Below are positions 1 through 13,523 of a stretch of 64,000 bases of DNA, piece after piece; position 1 is the stretch's first letter, and each line of letters starts with the position of its first letter. The notes under the pieces are model-generated. The model did no database searches, was not told the origin of the DNA, and worked only from the letters and a program-made list of their open reading frames with translations. The position numbers were made by a program, and so were the translations under genes. Origin of the DNA: Dryococelus australis (Eukaryota > Arthropoda > Insecta > Phasmatodea > Phasmatidae); the NCBI GenBank assembly GCA_029891345.1, contig CM056993.1, positions 225,193,924-225,257,923 of the forward strand. Reading direction: 5' to 3'.

Positions 1-31
1 TGTATCAAATGAATTGGCAAAAATTAATGTG

Positions 32-133
<102 letters not shown>

Positions 134-135
134 AT

Positions 136-1219
136 TTATAATATGAATATTTTACTTACAGCGCTGATGTTTTTACGATATATTGCACATTTGGAATGTG
201 TAAATAGACATTCGATAAATGAAATCGAATTCCTACACGGCAGAAAAACAAACTTCAATACTGTTTGGTAACAAATCTTGCATAAAAATGGATTTTGTTT
301 TTCATCTTCATTATCGCCACTGCTGCCGTCGCCCACACAGTTCTCCAAATCGTTGTTTGTGGAATTATCGCCGCTGCTGCCGCTCATGTATTTCTCCAAA
401 TAGTTGGTTGCAGAATTTGCCATCTCCTCGTTCTCTTTTTGCTTAAGCCATCGTATTCTTTCCACCCGAATTTTGTCGATGAAATCCTTTCCTTTTGCCA
501 AAAGGAAAATTTTACATTCGTATACCAAAAACCATGTTCTCTTCAGGGATCATCTTCATCTTCCCAATATATAATGTTTTTACCACAATGGAAACAAGTC
601 ACTTGATCACCGAAACCCTTATAAAAGAAACCCGCATTACTTAGTCGTTTCTGGTCTTGAACTAGAGATGGAGGCCACTGTTTTATTTTCTATGTTTTAT
701 TCGTGCTTCACATGTATTATATTCAGGATAGGCAGCTAGTTCTTTGTTGTTTTGAAAAAGTTGATTTATGGCATCAACATCGATATCGTCGTCTGTGATG
801 TCGATTTTACAAACATTTTTACCAACCTCGAAATTTGCAGCCAAAATAGGATACATCCTTTATCAAGTTAACATACCGACATTCACTGTTCGAGTAATTG
901 TAAGCTTGTTCTATTCAAGGATCATCTTCTTTCCAGTGATAATATTTGCGCAATAAAAGCAAATAAACGTACAGTTGTCCCCCATGTAAAAGAAACCAGC
1001 TTGGCTAAGTTGTTTTGGTCGTTGTTTCATCGCCTTGGGACAAAACTCGTACGTTGCCAACCGTGATTCAAACAAATTATATTCGGAATACCTCGAACCT
1101 ATATATTCCACGATACGCGTCTCTTCGAAACACACCGTTCGCAATCCCATAAACGCAGATTGCACGTAATTGGAGGGCCGTTGCCCATGTTCTTGAAAAG
1201 CATACTCGAAATTAACCAT
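136..1219 (-). pseudogene. iap: Inhibitor of apoptosis fossil (2 BIR + RING)
   Basis: The minus strand shows the order BIR, BIR, RING expected of a viral or arthropod IAP, which blocks caspases and acts as a RING E3 ligase. The first BIR core reads QLSQAGFFYMGDNCTFICFYC near 1,000. The second reads RLSNAGFFYKGFGDQVTCFHC near 620. The C-terminal RING contains CKICYQTVLKFVFLPCR and ends in the usual short tail at 136. Length is about 360 codons, right for the family; the ATG at 1,217-1,219 gives the N-terminus. It is broken at a handful of places. It lies beside LEF-9 on the same strand, which favours a viral rather than host origin, although capture from a host is how viral IAPs arise. Confidence 0.85.
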
Positions 1220-1434
1220 AATTATTTTCCTCCTCTCTCTATTCCGCCCGCCTTTTTTCTGTGAGTATCCTTGTATTTTTGAAAACAATTCACAAAGTAT
1301 GCACAAAGTATTACATGAATGATTCGGTGAATTGCTGCCTGGAAATAACGAAGTTTTTGATTTATATAAAATTCATTTTTCATGTAAATACAAACAATCA
1401 TCTCTCAAAGTAAAACCATTCCATTCGAAACGAA

Positions 1435-2700
1435 TTATGACCGAGTTGGGGAAACCATGTGCACATTTATACACTTTTCATACATTTCCTTATCGATTTC
1501 GTCCGCGATTTCGTTCAAGGAGAGTTTCGAGAAATTAATTGCGTCTTTAAATTCAAGCGTACCGTTGAGAGAAACCAATTTATCCACGAGCCAGGTAGTG
1601 ATGAATGTTTCCTTTGGCGCCGCTTAAAACTATGCGAATTAAATTTATGTCCAATAAACTCGGTGATTTTAACGAGTAGAGAAATGGGAGCGATTCGTAG
1701 TGAAAATCATTAATGATGCCATTTGCCAACTCGTGTGTTTTCTGATTCACCTCGCAAAATAAATTGTATGTTTTCCTTGAGCCGTACTTGATATAAACAA
1801 AGACACCAAAATTTTCCCAAATATCCACCTTTGGTTCGGCCAAGTCGTAAACGTGGGACACATCGACAATCAGATTATCCAATACTTCGCGATTCGGCTC
1901 ATCATCGAACCATTTCAGGGTGTAAATGTTCCTAAACAATTCGTATAATTGTTGAAACTCGTGTGTTTTGGGTAAATTTTGTTTATGCATGTACAGAATA
2001 TGAGTCTCGGTAAATTTCTACCTCAGTTTATTAGAAGGAATGTAAATACTGTAAGTGGGAGACATGTTGATTATAGCTTCATTGACGGCGACCGTATCCA
2101 AAACCACGTACAATAATTCCGTATCTCCATCGATGTCGGCATTCTTATTCTTCAGGATCAATGGCGAAACAAACAGTACATCTGTCATCGCAAAAGCCAC
2201 TCGATCGATGAAGACGATCGAGGCAGGATGTATCACTGGATCACTGGGACTATATCCCACCCCAGATTGATAAATTTCTCCTTTTTTTCCATCCACAATG
2301 TTGGTCAAGTCAAAGAGGACAATTCGAGAGACGTTCAGGTCGATGCCTACCGATGTCATCCACGTGTGAGGAACAATGATCTCGTTGGATCGTAAATTGG
2401 CTCGTAAAATGATTTGACAGTGCAAACATTTTATTTGCGGTGAAAGTAAATTCCGGCGCATCTGACTCCTGCTATCTTGCAACATTGTCTTTATTGACCC
2501 ATTACAAAATGGAATGTCGAAAAACTTTTGAATCTCGACAAATGTTTGCTTGACACAGCAGAAAATTTGCTCGTCCAAGTTGTAAATAGCTTGTTCGTCC
2601 ACCATGCACGACTCACCGACCTTGCACGTTTCTAACAAGAGTAGAAATGTATATCTTTCTTCCAGTTGATAAAAAAATTTGACTGTACTGCCACGTCTTT
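1435..2700 (-). pseudogene. lef-9: LEF-9-like RNA polymerase subunit fossil
   Basis: Baculoviruses and nudiviruses transcribe late genes with their own RNA polymerase; LEF-9 is its beta-prime-like subunit carrying the catalytic metal-binding Asp motif. Here KNKNADIDGDTELLY near 2,130 matches the NADFDGD-type motif, and VLSGAKGNIHHYL near 1,610 matches the GAKG segment that follows it in beta-prime-type subunits. The total of about 420 codons or slightly more is close to LEF-9 length (about 500). The natural start is unclear. It is upstream of the IAP on the same strand and back to back with the helicase. The gene is broken at a few places. No cellular RNA polymerase is this compact, so a viral origin is the best reading. 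Confidence 0.78.
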
Positions 2701-2834
2701 ATCCGATCTATTAAATCACGGTACCATTATCCAGGGGATTCTGAAAACGATGTAATCAGGGAATCAAACACTTCCAGAATGGAATGTATATATATATTTT
2801 TTTTTTCGAAATTTACTGGTGATTCCCAATCATC

Positions 2835-5800
2835 TTGAATAGGATGACCAATTTGGCCATTTCATCAGTTTCCAGAATGTTTTTAAACATGGAAACTTAT
2901 TCATTCGAGTGCATTTTTCAAGTTGGGAATAACAAAACAGCATACAAAATCATCTCCATTGTCGGATCCAGTGAAGCTGGTAAAATCACCCCGCAGGAAA
3001 TTTCGCCCTTTGGTTAAAATATTTTGTTAATGTGTATGTTTGCTCATTGGTCGGCAAAAAAAAACAATGCGGAGCAGAGTATGGTTGTGGGCTGGTTGTG
3101 CTAAAAAAAAATTTGACATTCCAACACATAATCTTGGACTTTGACCTCAACAAGTATCAAAATTTTGACTCAGAGAACATTTAGTGCGATCGTGTGATTG
3201 AGTTTGTCGAGAATGTTACTGCAGCCACGTTCCCAGTTTATGTCAAGGGGTCTTGTCTAGTAACACATTGGCCCAAAAAGGCCAAATTTCACATAATTTT
3301 ACCCATGGTGATGGATTTTGTTAGTGCAAATGAATTTTTTTGCCATCTTTCTCACATCTACTCGCAATCGAACGAGGGATGCGCATTTAAGTTTGTGTTG
3401 GACAATCTAGCACAGTGTTCCCTGCCCACCATCCAAGATCACATTCTGAATGGCTTAGCATGTGGACTCTAAAGGATGATTTCGTATATTTTGTTCCCAT
3501 TTACATTCTCTTCAAGGAGGGTGAAGACATCATAGTTTCCATGACTTGCAGTTCATTGCGAGAAGTTTTTTCTTTAAAACTCGATCGGATCGACGAATAT
3601 GGCAGACGATACACATTCATCGATCAGGCAATCAGTCAAATGCGAAATGACGAGGAATCGATTGTGACAAATGACTGTCTCGTGCAAACGGAAATTACAC
3701 TGGTGGTTATTGCGTGGAAGGTTGGTTAAAATCATCCATCGGATCAACCGAGTACCTGTTTGGATTTAAATATGTCACTGCGTATTTCATTGTGTGTATT
3801 GATGGAGAAATTACTCACAAAATTTAAAGTCCTAGTGGAAGAGACAATGAGAGTGTAATTACCGAGATGTACAAATTGTATAGAGTCAGCACGATCGAGA
3901 CAAATATTCAATTTAAAACCAACTTGTTGGAGAACACTTTGTTTAACTTGGAAAAACTGGACGTTTCATCCGATATAATCTTTTCCGAGTATGCATTGGG
4001 AAGGGCAAAACATCAGTTTCCTTTTCACTATTGTGAATTTTACCCCTTTAGTAAAAATCAATTTATGTGATTGGTCGTTTCGAGGAGGTGATATGACAAC
4101 CCGACACTGACTTTGATCATTACAAGGAAATTTTCATGCATGCACTCATAGATGGTTTATTGGCAGAAGCTTCAAGCTTTTTTTTATGTAGCCTACACTT
4201 TCTAAGCGTGTTATTGCCACGCAAATTATATCGAAATTAAAAACATAAACATCATTGTTGAAGTAAATGAATGGCGGAACAAGTTGATTTTGGGTAAACA
4301 ACTTCGATGGCAAGATCAACATAAACATAAATGTTCCAAAAATGGTTCGAAACGAAGTAGAGACGAAGAATATGGTGATGAATGTGAATACAACGTAGAT
4401 GAAGACTATCATCCATGAAAATGGTTATGTGGACCTGCATCAATGGATACATTTAAAGAAAATTATGACTGGATCGTCTTTGTTTTATTGGAGATGGTGA
4501 ATCGCAGTTATGTGACGAGTGTGTTGTCATTGTTTGTTCGCTACATCGACAGTAGAAAATTAATTTATAGTTGATTGGATGTATGCTCAAGTTTTTCAAC
4601 CCGAATTGGTATGCAAGTTCATCTTGAGAGGTTGGTGCACACATGAAAATATAATCAATCACTAATACATGGCATTCTTCAAGACCGACATTCTTTACTT
4701 TTTACATTTGTCTTTATGTGAAGGACCTCTCGATTGGACAAACCTATTCAACGTGTACAAATATGTAATCTTTGGCGAATCTAATAGTCGAGACAGTGGT
4801 GGTGATAATGGGGATTCGTCCTCAAATAAAAAAAAAAGAAACTGTCTTCAGTGACAGCTTGTAAGGCGACACATTTCTTCTTTTCGGACATTTTATTGAC
4901 GAGGCGATGTGGCAACTCGGTGTTATTATTTGGCAATGGAAAGTTTTCAATCGTTCGCGAAAGCGAGTTGTCCTTTAATCTCTAAATACAAGAGTTCTAG
5001 GCAGTTCTCGATCATCTAGATTAACAAATCTTTCATGATAGGTATGTGTTTAACCCATTACTAAATGTATTTGAAACAGCTTCGCCTTCCCTGACATGTC
5101 TGGTGGCTATCAAGCATCGTTACGACATTCCAAAACCGATAATCTACCTGGTCCATTTCCCTCATGTACAAGACCTGTGTTTCGACATCTACATTAAATT
5201 ACCACATTTCTTATCGCAGTTGTAATACAAGTTGATGGTGATGTTACTCTGCCCAATATTTTCAAACATAGTGGTTAAGCAGTATGCATTAATATAACAT
5301 GATTTCAAACACATCGACTATATCAATGAATATTTTACGGTTATGTTCAATGATTTGACTCTAAACTACCAATGGTCTCCAACACACGCAAAAAACTTAA
5401 ATTTTATTACCGGCACCAAATTGGCGATTGCCTTCAAGCTGTTTGTGTACTTGCTGTATATGTTAACTCAGAAATACACTGCGAACCTGAAACGAGTTAT
5501 TCCATTTATACATTCCATTTTCAGACAACACATGCCGAAACTACTCGGTTTGACCAACTTTGTTTTCCACTCGAAAAACATTCTTCAGTTTTGTGATTTG
5601 TTAAAGAATGGCATAAGAAACAAAAGTGGGGTTGGTGGTAGAGGAGACTCGAACAATGAACATGATCGTGGTATGGAAATCGATGATGGCGATGAAAGAA
5701 TGGCCACACCATTCAACAATTCACAATCTATGAATTCTTTTTATGCAGTAATCGAGAAATTTTTGTGCATAAAGTGAAAACAACTCATTGCCAAGGATAA

Positions 5801-7268
5801 TGCCAAACAAACTGAAAAAAATGTGGCTACAGCTTCCTTGCCAATAGATGCTGCATTGTCACAGCCAGATCGTCCCGAGTCCAGTTTTCAAATATCGCCA
5901 TTGTCATGTTCAATGTTCGCAATAGATGATGGAAATGAGCTGCTCAATGAGGATAATTTCGGATGTGTGGTGCAAAACGTGAAGTTTGGAGATGAAGGAC
6001 AAGTCGAATAATCCATCAAGCTGACCAAATTCGGGGATGGATTCGTATGCAATGTGTTCGTCATCTTTTCGTGATTGTTGTGTATGGGATTTCACAATCC
6101 CTATGCAGATGGACCTTTTTCTCGATATTTATGTGAATATCGCTTCAAAATTTACAATGATACGAAACAACTTGTTATCGAACTTGTTGGCCAACTCATG
6201 TACACGAATCAAGTAAAGGACTTTGCTAATTTACTGCGATCATTTTGTAAAAATTCGTGATTCACCTTGCTGTTCAGATTGAGCCAAAGATTCAGTGGTG
6301 CCATCTCAAATAACTTTACGATCGGTACAAACACCTGGATGTCTACCCAAGAGAGTACCAAACCACATTCGAAGAGGACTTGTTACTCACTAAGTACTTG
6401 GATCATGGATTTGTATCCATGATTTTGTATGGCGAATTCAACATGTATTTGATAGTCACTTTAATTATGTTTATGACACCTTTAAATTTCCGAAGTAATC
6501 AGTTGCAGAATTCACTGGTACTTTACGGTAAGACTAGTGCGGGAAAAAAACATGCTTTCAGATATTCTTTCAATGCTACACAACACGGGTGTCCGAAGCC
6601 ATCTTGCATTGAATTCGGCCAAGATCCCACACAATGATCACGATCCCCTATCAGTAGCCCTAAGTCACAACACATGTGTATGCATCAGCGAGTTGGATTC
6701 GTTCAATACCAGCTGCTTCAAAGTGTTTTGTAATAGGAGATGTATGCCGACGAGGTTCATGTACTCAAACAAGTCGTTCGAATTACCAATAACTGCTAAA
6801 CCTATAACTGCCAGACTGAAAATGTTTTTGGTCGTGGACATGGCTGTGATGGGTCGATTACTTCCCATCATGAAAAGTTTCCAATACGTTCACTTCAATC
6901 CAAATAACCTGCCAGTCGATCACTTACTCGACAAGGTGGAACTTGGCAATCACAGCAAAGCGACCCCTCTATTCGGCAGCATATTATTGACATGGCGTGT
7001 ACCGGAATTTATACTAGGACAATATATTTTGGGAATTCACATTCTCAATACGATGTTACTCATCAACTTGTATTTTTACAAAACAAACAGGCCAGTTTCC
7101 GTGACCAAGCCCTCATACATCGATGCAAAATATCAAGTATGCATGTTGAATTCACACATCACTTCAAAATTATTTTCGACTGTAAAGATACACATGGCTA
7201 ACAAAAAGTTGTTGGAAAGGCGACTAAAGGAATTTTTGCAAATGTGGTATGAAAATAATAAAGTTTGA
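2835..7268 (+). pseudogene. helicase: Primase/SF3 helicase fossil (P143-type)
   Basis: A 4.4-kb stretch of plus-strand coding sequence is broken at many places but has a clear order of domains. Near 3,130-3,310 the segments LDFDLNKY and KFHIILPM resemble motifs I and II of archaeo-eukaryotic primases. A central region of several hundred codons is unassigned, with an acidic low-complexity stretch near 5,620-5,700. At 6,517-6,552 LVLYGKTSAGKK is a Walker A loop; VCISELDSF and MFLVVDM follow as Walker B and sensor-like segments of a superfamily 3 helicase. The last long reading frame (6,537-7,268) ends the gene. Size and domain order fit nudivirus and baculovirus helicases, which unwind DNA at the viral fork. 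The primase part is my inference. Confidence 0.7.
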
Positions 7269-7269
7269 T

Positions 7270-7985
7270 TCCCAAAACCAAATTTAATGATTTTTACCAG
7301 GAAGCTTGCAAAAAACTAGACAACCATTTTGAAAAATATGATATAACCTTTAATATTCTATCGTCTGTTCCAAAAATACAAAGCTTTTGAAAATAAAAAA
7401 ATAATTATTTTATTTCATAATATTCTAATTCCTTTAAATGTTTGCTAATAAGTGGCTAGTTATTGGCAGAAATCTGTTCTCACAACACACACTCACACAC
7501 ACATTTATTTGTTGGCCCAACACCAAGCAATGTAAATAAGGTACATGATTTGATATCACCTTAATCAGGCTTTCAAAAACAACTTTTTTTAATGTATTTC
7601 AAAACTCAAGCCGAAGATAGATAAAGATCGATTCAAGCTTAATGTACAAATATGCCTTGATTGTTGATACTAGCACCATTTGTAGAGGTGGATTACCAAA
7701 ACCAATACCTGGTACAAATACCATCATCGAAATAATGGCGAGTGTATAAAGTGATCTACTCAAGCTTAACATTCTCATATACATATACTTTTTTGGACAC
7801 AACGACCTTTGCAGAGTCGGATAACATGTCAAGTCTGGTACAAGTACCATCATAATTGTAAACAAGCGTACGAAGTAAGATGTTCTCCAATTAGTATCTT
7901 TTTGAAAACTATATATAAAGATTTGTTTTAGTTAAATATTTATGGGTGATAAAAAAATAAATATTTATATTACTTGGAGCACAAA
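7270..7985. other. Non-coding AT-rich spacer
   Basis: I see no gene here. There is a short CA-rich run near 7,487-7,503 and no open frame with recognisable content. Confidence 0.6.
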
Positions 7986-7989
7986 TAAA

Positions 7990-9620
7990 TATAAAGGAAC
8001 ATGTATTATTATACTTACCCCTTTTCTTCTGCCCTGGGAGAAAGAGTGATGTTTCCACATTCAGCTCTTGTCGTTGACTGAGGTCTTTTTTTCAAACCCT
8101 GCCAACATATAAGCTAAACTGAAAGGAGAGGAAGTAAGGGGAAATGAAATACTGTACTTTGATTGGTTGGTGATGGTAGGAGAAGGAGAGAAACTTATCC
8201 AATCATTGGCTTGGATTATGACATCACACGAAACTGTGTGTTGTAACTACAGTTGTTTGCTTTTGAGAAATATTACTATTGTGTGTGTTGTAACAATGAT
8301 TGTTTACTTTCAATAAAACTACAAGCACATGTGTTGTAATCACAATTATTTAATTCTGAGAAAAGTGGTGAGTTAAGTTGAATTCCCCCCTCCCTCCAAA
8401 TTTTAACAACCAATCACATTGCAGCATTTAATTTCCCCTCCCTTCCCTTTTCTAAGTTTGCCTATATGGCAGATAAATGTGGAAAAAATAGTTTAGCCGA
8501 TGCTGAGAGCTGAACAAAGTAACATTAAGTAAGTATAACTTATAAAATATTAGTATTTTATAATATATTTATAGTACATTCACTATTATTGTTATTATAC
8601 TTGCCTTGTTCCTTTTGCTCTGGAGTGAAGGAAAGTTGATGTTTCTCTGTCCAGCTCTTGCCATCGACTGAAGTCTTTCTTCCAGATTTCTCTGCCGTAT
8701 AGGCAAACTTTGAGGAGGGGAAGGGGAGGGAAATGAAATAGAGCACTCTGATAGGTTGTTGAAAGTTGGATTGGGGGGAGGGAGATATGTCGATGACAAC
8801 ACACTCTGGTAAAGACTCACAGAACTAAACAAGGGTAACACAACTCGTCCAAAGTTACATTATTATTCACTTCACATTTACAAGATGAATTTTGAATACC
8901 AATTACTTGTATAAGGACCAGACACATACTTGCAAGTTTTCTCCGAACTAAACAGACTTGTATAGACTATAAAATGTCCTCCATGCCTTGTAAGAAAAAT
9001 TAAGTTAAATTTCCCTATTCCTAATTTGAACAACCAGTAATATTGCAACATTTCATTTCTCCTCACTTCTCCTCTTCAAATTTTGCCTATATGGCAGAGA
9101 AATCTGGAATAAACGAGTTCAGTCGATGCCGAGAGCTAGACAGAGATACATTAAACTTCCTCCACTCCAGAACAAAAGGAATTAGTCAAGTATAATAATA
9201 AAAATAGTAAATATACCTTATAAAATATTAGTATTTTATTATATATATATCCATAGACTGAAGTTTTTTTTTATATATTTCTCTGCCATATAGGGAAACT
9301 TTGAAGAGGAGCAGGGAGGGGAAATGAAATAGTGTACTCTGATTGGTTGTTGAAAGTCTAAATTGGGGGGGGGGGAGAGAATTGTAGATGGTGGAGTATT
9401 CTGGTATAATTATGTGGAACTAAACCAATATAACCATGGTCCCTATATAACTTATTAATATTCAAACTTTGTCTTACAAAATCAACTTTGGATACTAATT
9501 ATCTGAATAGTGCCCAACGGATATGTTTGTTTAGTTCCATGAGATTTTGCAAGAGTACTCCGCAATCGACAATTCTTTCCCTTTTTTCTCATTATTGATC
9601 AACCAATCAGAGTACACCAC
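7990..9620. repeat. Alternating-orientation repeat family
   Basis: A unit of roughly 200 bases recurs at least five times with switching strand. Forward copies lie near 8,010-8,200, 8,560-8,790 and 9,235-9,420. Reverse copies lie near 8,385-8,580 and 9,000-9,240, with a further reverse partial copy near 9,550-9,620. Shared landmarks are a CTCTGCC(A/G)TATAGG box, an AAATGAAATAG box and TCTGATTGGTTGTTGAAAG followed by a G-rich run. Adjacent inverted copies could fold into long hairpins. Short open frames inside (for example 8,558-8,841) simply follow the repeat and are not genes. A related copy lies at 26,430-26,530. Confidence 0.85.
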
Positions 9621-9885
9621 AATATAATTGACATTAGTTAATGTGCACTAAACTACTGACATAAAAATACCCCATGCAACCTCTGCATTGAAGACTGTCG
9701 CAATCTTTGGCTGGAAATGTCTGGTGTGGGTGCATGTCTCCTTCATGTCTTGTTTGCATGTTCGTTTTCCTTGTATTGTGTGAGGAAACCCTTGTGATTC
9801 ATGTTACTGGCATATGGTTGCACAATTGCCCCTGGTGTAAGTTGGTAATGAGGGTGCCAGCACATTATGACATTAACTTCCTATA
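9621..9885. other. Non-coding spacer
   Basis: Slightly GC-richer than its surroundings; no gene, RNA or repeat recognised. Confidence 0.5.
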
Positions 9886-9889
9886 ACAG

Positions 9890-10520
9890 GCAGTTATAAC
9901 CAAATTTTAAATCTGAGTAAGTGGGACCTCGCAAACATAAAATATTTTTATTATTGAAGCATTTATGAACATTAAAGTTATCTACATATTTGCACCATAG
10001 TATGTCTGAATGTTTATAACCAATATTGACCATACGGAACCTTGCAAACATAAAATATTGGAAATATTGAAGCATTTTTACACATTAAAGTTATCTGAAT
10101 ATTTACACCATAGTATGTATGGACATTTATCATCAACATTGACCACATATGACCTTGCAGACATAACAATTTTTAGTATTTTTACTTCTTTAAGTTATCC
10201 ATATATTTGCACTACCATAGTCTGGACATTTATAATCAATATTGACCACATTCGACCTTGCAACCATAAAATATATGTATTATTAATGTGTTTTTACACA
10301 TTAAAGTTATCCATGTATTGGCACTACTGTATATCTGGATATTTATAATAAATATTGACAATGTGGGACTGTGTAAACATCAATTATTTGTATTATTAAG
10401 TTGTTTTTACATATTAAAGTTATCCACATACTTTCACCACAGTATGACTGGATCTTTATAATATATTTGAACCATATGGGACCTTTAAAACATGAAATTT
10501 TTGTATTATTGAAGTCCAAA
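9890..10520. repeat. Minisatellite with ~110-bp unit
   Basis: About six diverged tandem units. The core ATTGACCA...GACCTTGCAAACATAAAAT recurs near 9,920, 10,025, 10,137, 10,247, 10,356 and 10,465, which is a spacing of about 105-112 bases. Each unit also carries CACATTAAAGTTATC and a GCACCATAGTATGTCTG box. The small open frames here are by-products of the repeat. Confidence 0.9.
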
Positions 10521-11964
10521 CATAATGATGTCCAGACACATGGGTAATTCTAAAGTATAAACAATACTGTAAGAATACAAATATTCATGTTTGAAGTTCT
10601 CATGTGGACCTCATTAATTACAAAAGTTCAAACTTAATAATGTCCCAACATGTGGGAAATTTTAAAGTGTATAAATATTCTATGTCCTATATGGACAACT
10701 TTAATTAATGCTGTCCCCCTGGGAGTTTAAATATTAAATTAATTTACTTTTATAAAATAAACATTAAAATAAACTTAAAAACACGATTTTTCAAGCTGCT
10801 ACTTACCAACAACACATTGTGGCACCTATAAACCAAAAGCTCTTGTGGCTGACCTCTCTTGAGGAGAGATACAGGCTATGCCTTTGGGAGGCTTTCTTCC
10901 CAATGCCAGAGCCTGGTGCGACAATGTACCATTTCAGTAAATAAGTTGACTTATATTTAGAGGTAATAAAAAAATAACTCGAGATATATTTAATATATAT
11001 AATGTTTTATGAACAAACTAATAACAATATAACTTTTTGGAATAAACAAATTGCTACTTAACTAATAAAATTTATGTATATATATTTTATATTGTTTAAA
11101 AAAATGAAAGTTGTATTAATATTATTTTACAATTTATTTAAAACATCTTTGGTGCTATTTCTTGGTGAATATATGATGCTACTTACTTTCATATTGTAGT
11201 AAGGAAACATTTTACTATTCGTCAATGTTGCCAACATAGAAATACGTGATTTCACTATAGTTGTAATAAAATTTCTTTGTGCACAACTTTTTTTTACTTT
11301 ATTATTATAATTCTGTGAAAAAATGTGCCTGGCCTAAATAACGAAGTTTGTAAAACCAGAAATATAATTAATCTCGAAAAAAAAAAGTTGAATGAATATG
11401 CCCACAAACTTTTTCAAATAACAAAGAATCTAAACTCCAGAAACTCACCAGTCAAACATCACACATGCATATTAATGTCGAAATCACAATGTAAAGGAAC
11501 AAGAATCCGAACATTTATTGTATAATACAGATAAACATCGTGGCCACATAATTCGAACAAACATCGATACATAACTAATTAAAAATATATTTACACTTAA
11601 GAAAGAAATCTTCATTCTGCCCTGAATAAAAATAACGGCCTTATAGTGGCAGGTTGGTATGTCTCTTCATTGTATGTATAACAATAGGGATATATTGACC
11701 TTTGTATTATAATATGACACCGGAATGACTCATGTGCCGGAATGACACATGTGCCATGAGACTGGGAGTCGTAGCTCCCAAAACTCATTGGATGTTTGTA
11801 AAAGCAATTACCACCCGATACTTGGACTAATTATAGGGTATGTGGGCAGGGGCCGTCTCAGTGTAAGTCTGGGTCACCGGACCCATATTTAGGCTTTTTT
11901 TTTTGTTTTGTTGCCTATTGCTATGTGATTTTGTCTAATAAATTTATAGAATAGATTATATATA

Positions 11965-11995
<31 letters not shown>

Positions 11996-13265
11996 GCAAC
12001 TAAATGAAATAGTTTCTTGTATTAATTAGTTTACAATAATTTGTAGATTAACTATCAAAAAATATGGGATGTTTTTGTAAACTGCAACAAATACATTAAA
12101 CGAATTCTTGTAAAGATATCTCCTCTGTTTAAAAGTAAAAAAATATAATTCGATTTATTTAATATTTTGTGCTTAAAAACCTAGTACTATCTCTTTGCAA
12201 ACAATTAGTTGTAATAATAAAAACTTATGTTTATATTTTCTTGTTCAAAAAGCATTTTCCAATAAGCAAACTTGTTTTAACTTGAGTAGAATAAACTAAT
12301 TTACTCTTCATTATGTAATACTTAAAAAAAGAATTTTTAAGATTTTTCAATAATCTCACAATAACAAAGGTGACAAATAACAATAATTTAACCAGGCATC
12401 TGTGAAGGAAATAATATTTATTATGGAAATTTCAGGTTGTGCCCACTTGTTTACATAATTTGGTTCTGTCAAAGACTTACATTTAACAATGTGTTGACAA
12501 ATTTACACTCGTTTCTGGTAATCACATGACATGCACTTTTTTAGTTTTCAATATGCACCAGGGGGATTAACTCTAATCTATTTGTTTTGTTTCTTCTTGA
12601 GAAAATTATTCGTTATTACTCGAATGTTCGTTTACTAATGAAAGAAGATATTCTAAGCACATTCTAGTGTTTGTTTGACATCACTATATTAGTTAAGAAA
12701 CTCGAAACGAAAACGAATCCCTTTTAGGCATTTGTTGCAAAACTTTATTATAAATACTTGGCCAGGTGTGTGAAACAGATTGTTTTTTTGAGACTGTCTG
12801 CCTTTAGGTATTATACAAACATTAAAAAATATTTCTGAACGTAATTTATTAGATTATTACAGTTGCCTATAATGAAATAAAAGATCATGAAAACTAATTA
12901 TATTTTTTTAATGCTTTCAGCAATGTAGTTCGTAAATCATGTAATAGGTAGTGGTAAACTGTAAATAATTCTTGGTCGTTTATAACCAAAATACTTTCTC
13001 TTGAAAATAATTGAGTGAAAATTGATATTTTGATATAAATATAATCCACAAGAAACATGACAGTGTCTAGTTTGTTCTTCACTGCTTATTTTATAATCTG
13101 TTTATTATAAATAGCAGAGAAAAATGTTTGTGTGTAAATAATTTGCAGAAAAAGCAACAAAATGTTTATTGAAAAAATCTTCAGGTATGTAACAACCTAA
13201 GTTATGTGTGCTTTCTCTTACCGGTGTGCATGCAAATTTATGTCAACTCGGTGCAAATGAAATTA

Positions 13266-13296
<31 letters not shown>

Positions 13297-13520
13297 ATAT
13301 TTATGTGAAATACAGCACATACTCAACCAAGTTATAAAATAGTATAATGTCGTCAGTAAATTTGATACACCTGATGATGCGAACATTCCATATTTTAATT
13401 TGTGGTTTTATATACCAAAACAAAGAAAGAAATGCATTAAAAGTTACAATTATTTTGTTATATTTACATATAAAATGCAATTTACAATAACATTCCTTCT
13501 CATATAATAATAGATATAGT
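10521..13520. other. AT-rich intergenic region
   Basis: No gene recognised in 3 kb. A GC-richer island at about 10,795-10,935 stands out from its AT-rich surroundings; on the minus strand it is open and ends in a GGTAAGTA donor-like site, so it could be a stray exon or a short dispersed element. A TA microsatellite lies near 11,955-11,996. A second GC-richer patch at 11,750-11,890 is unassigned. CA/TA simple repeat lies near 13,266-13,296. Confidence 0.5.
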
Positions 13521-13523
13521 GTT

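Noticed and set aside
8558-8841. Three overlapping minus-strand frames as a small secreted protein gene
   Set aside because: They lie entirely inside the strand-switching repeat family and are not shared between its copies.
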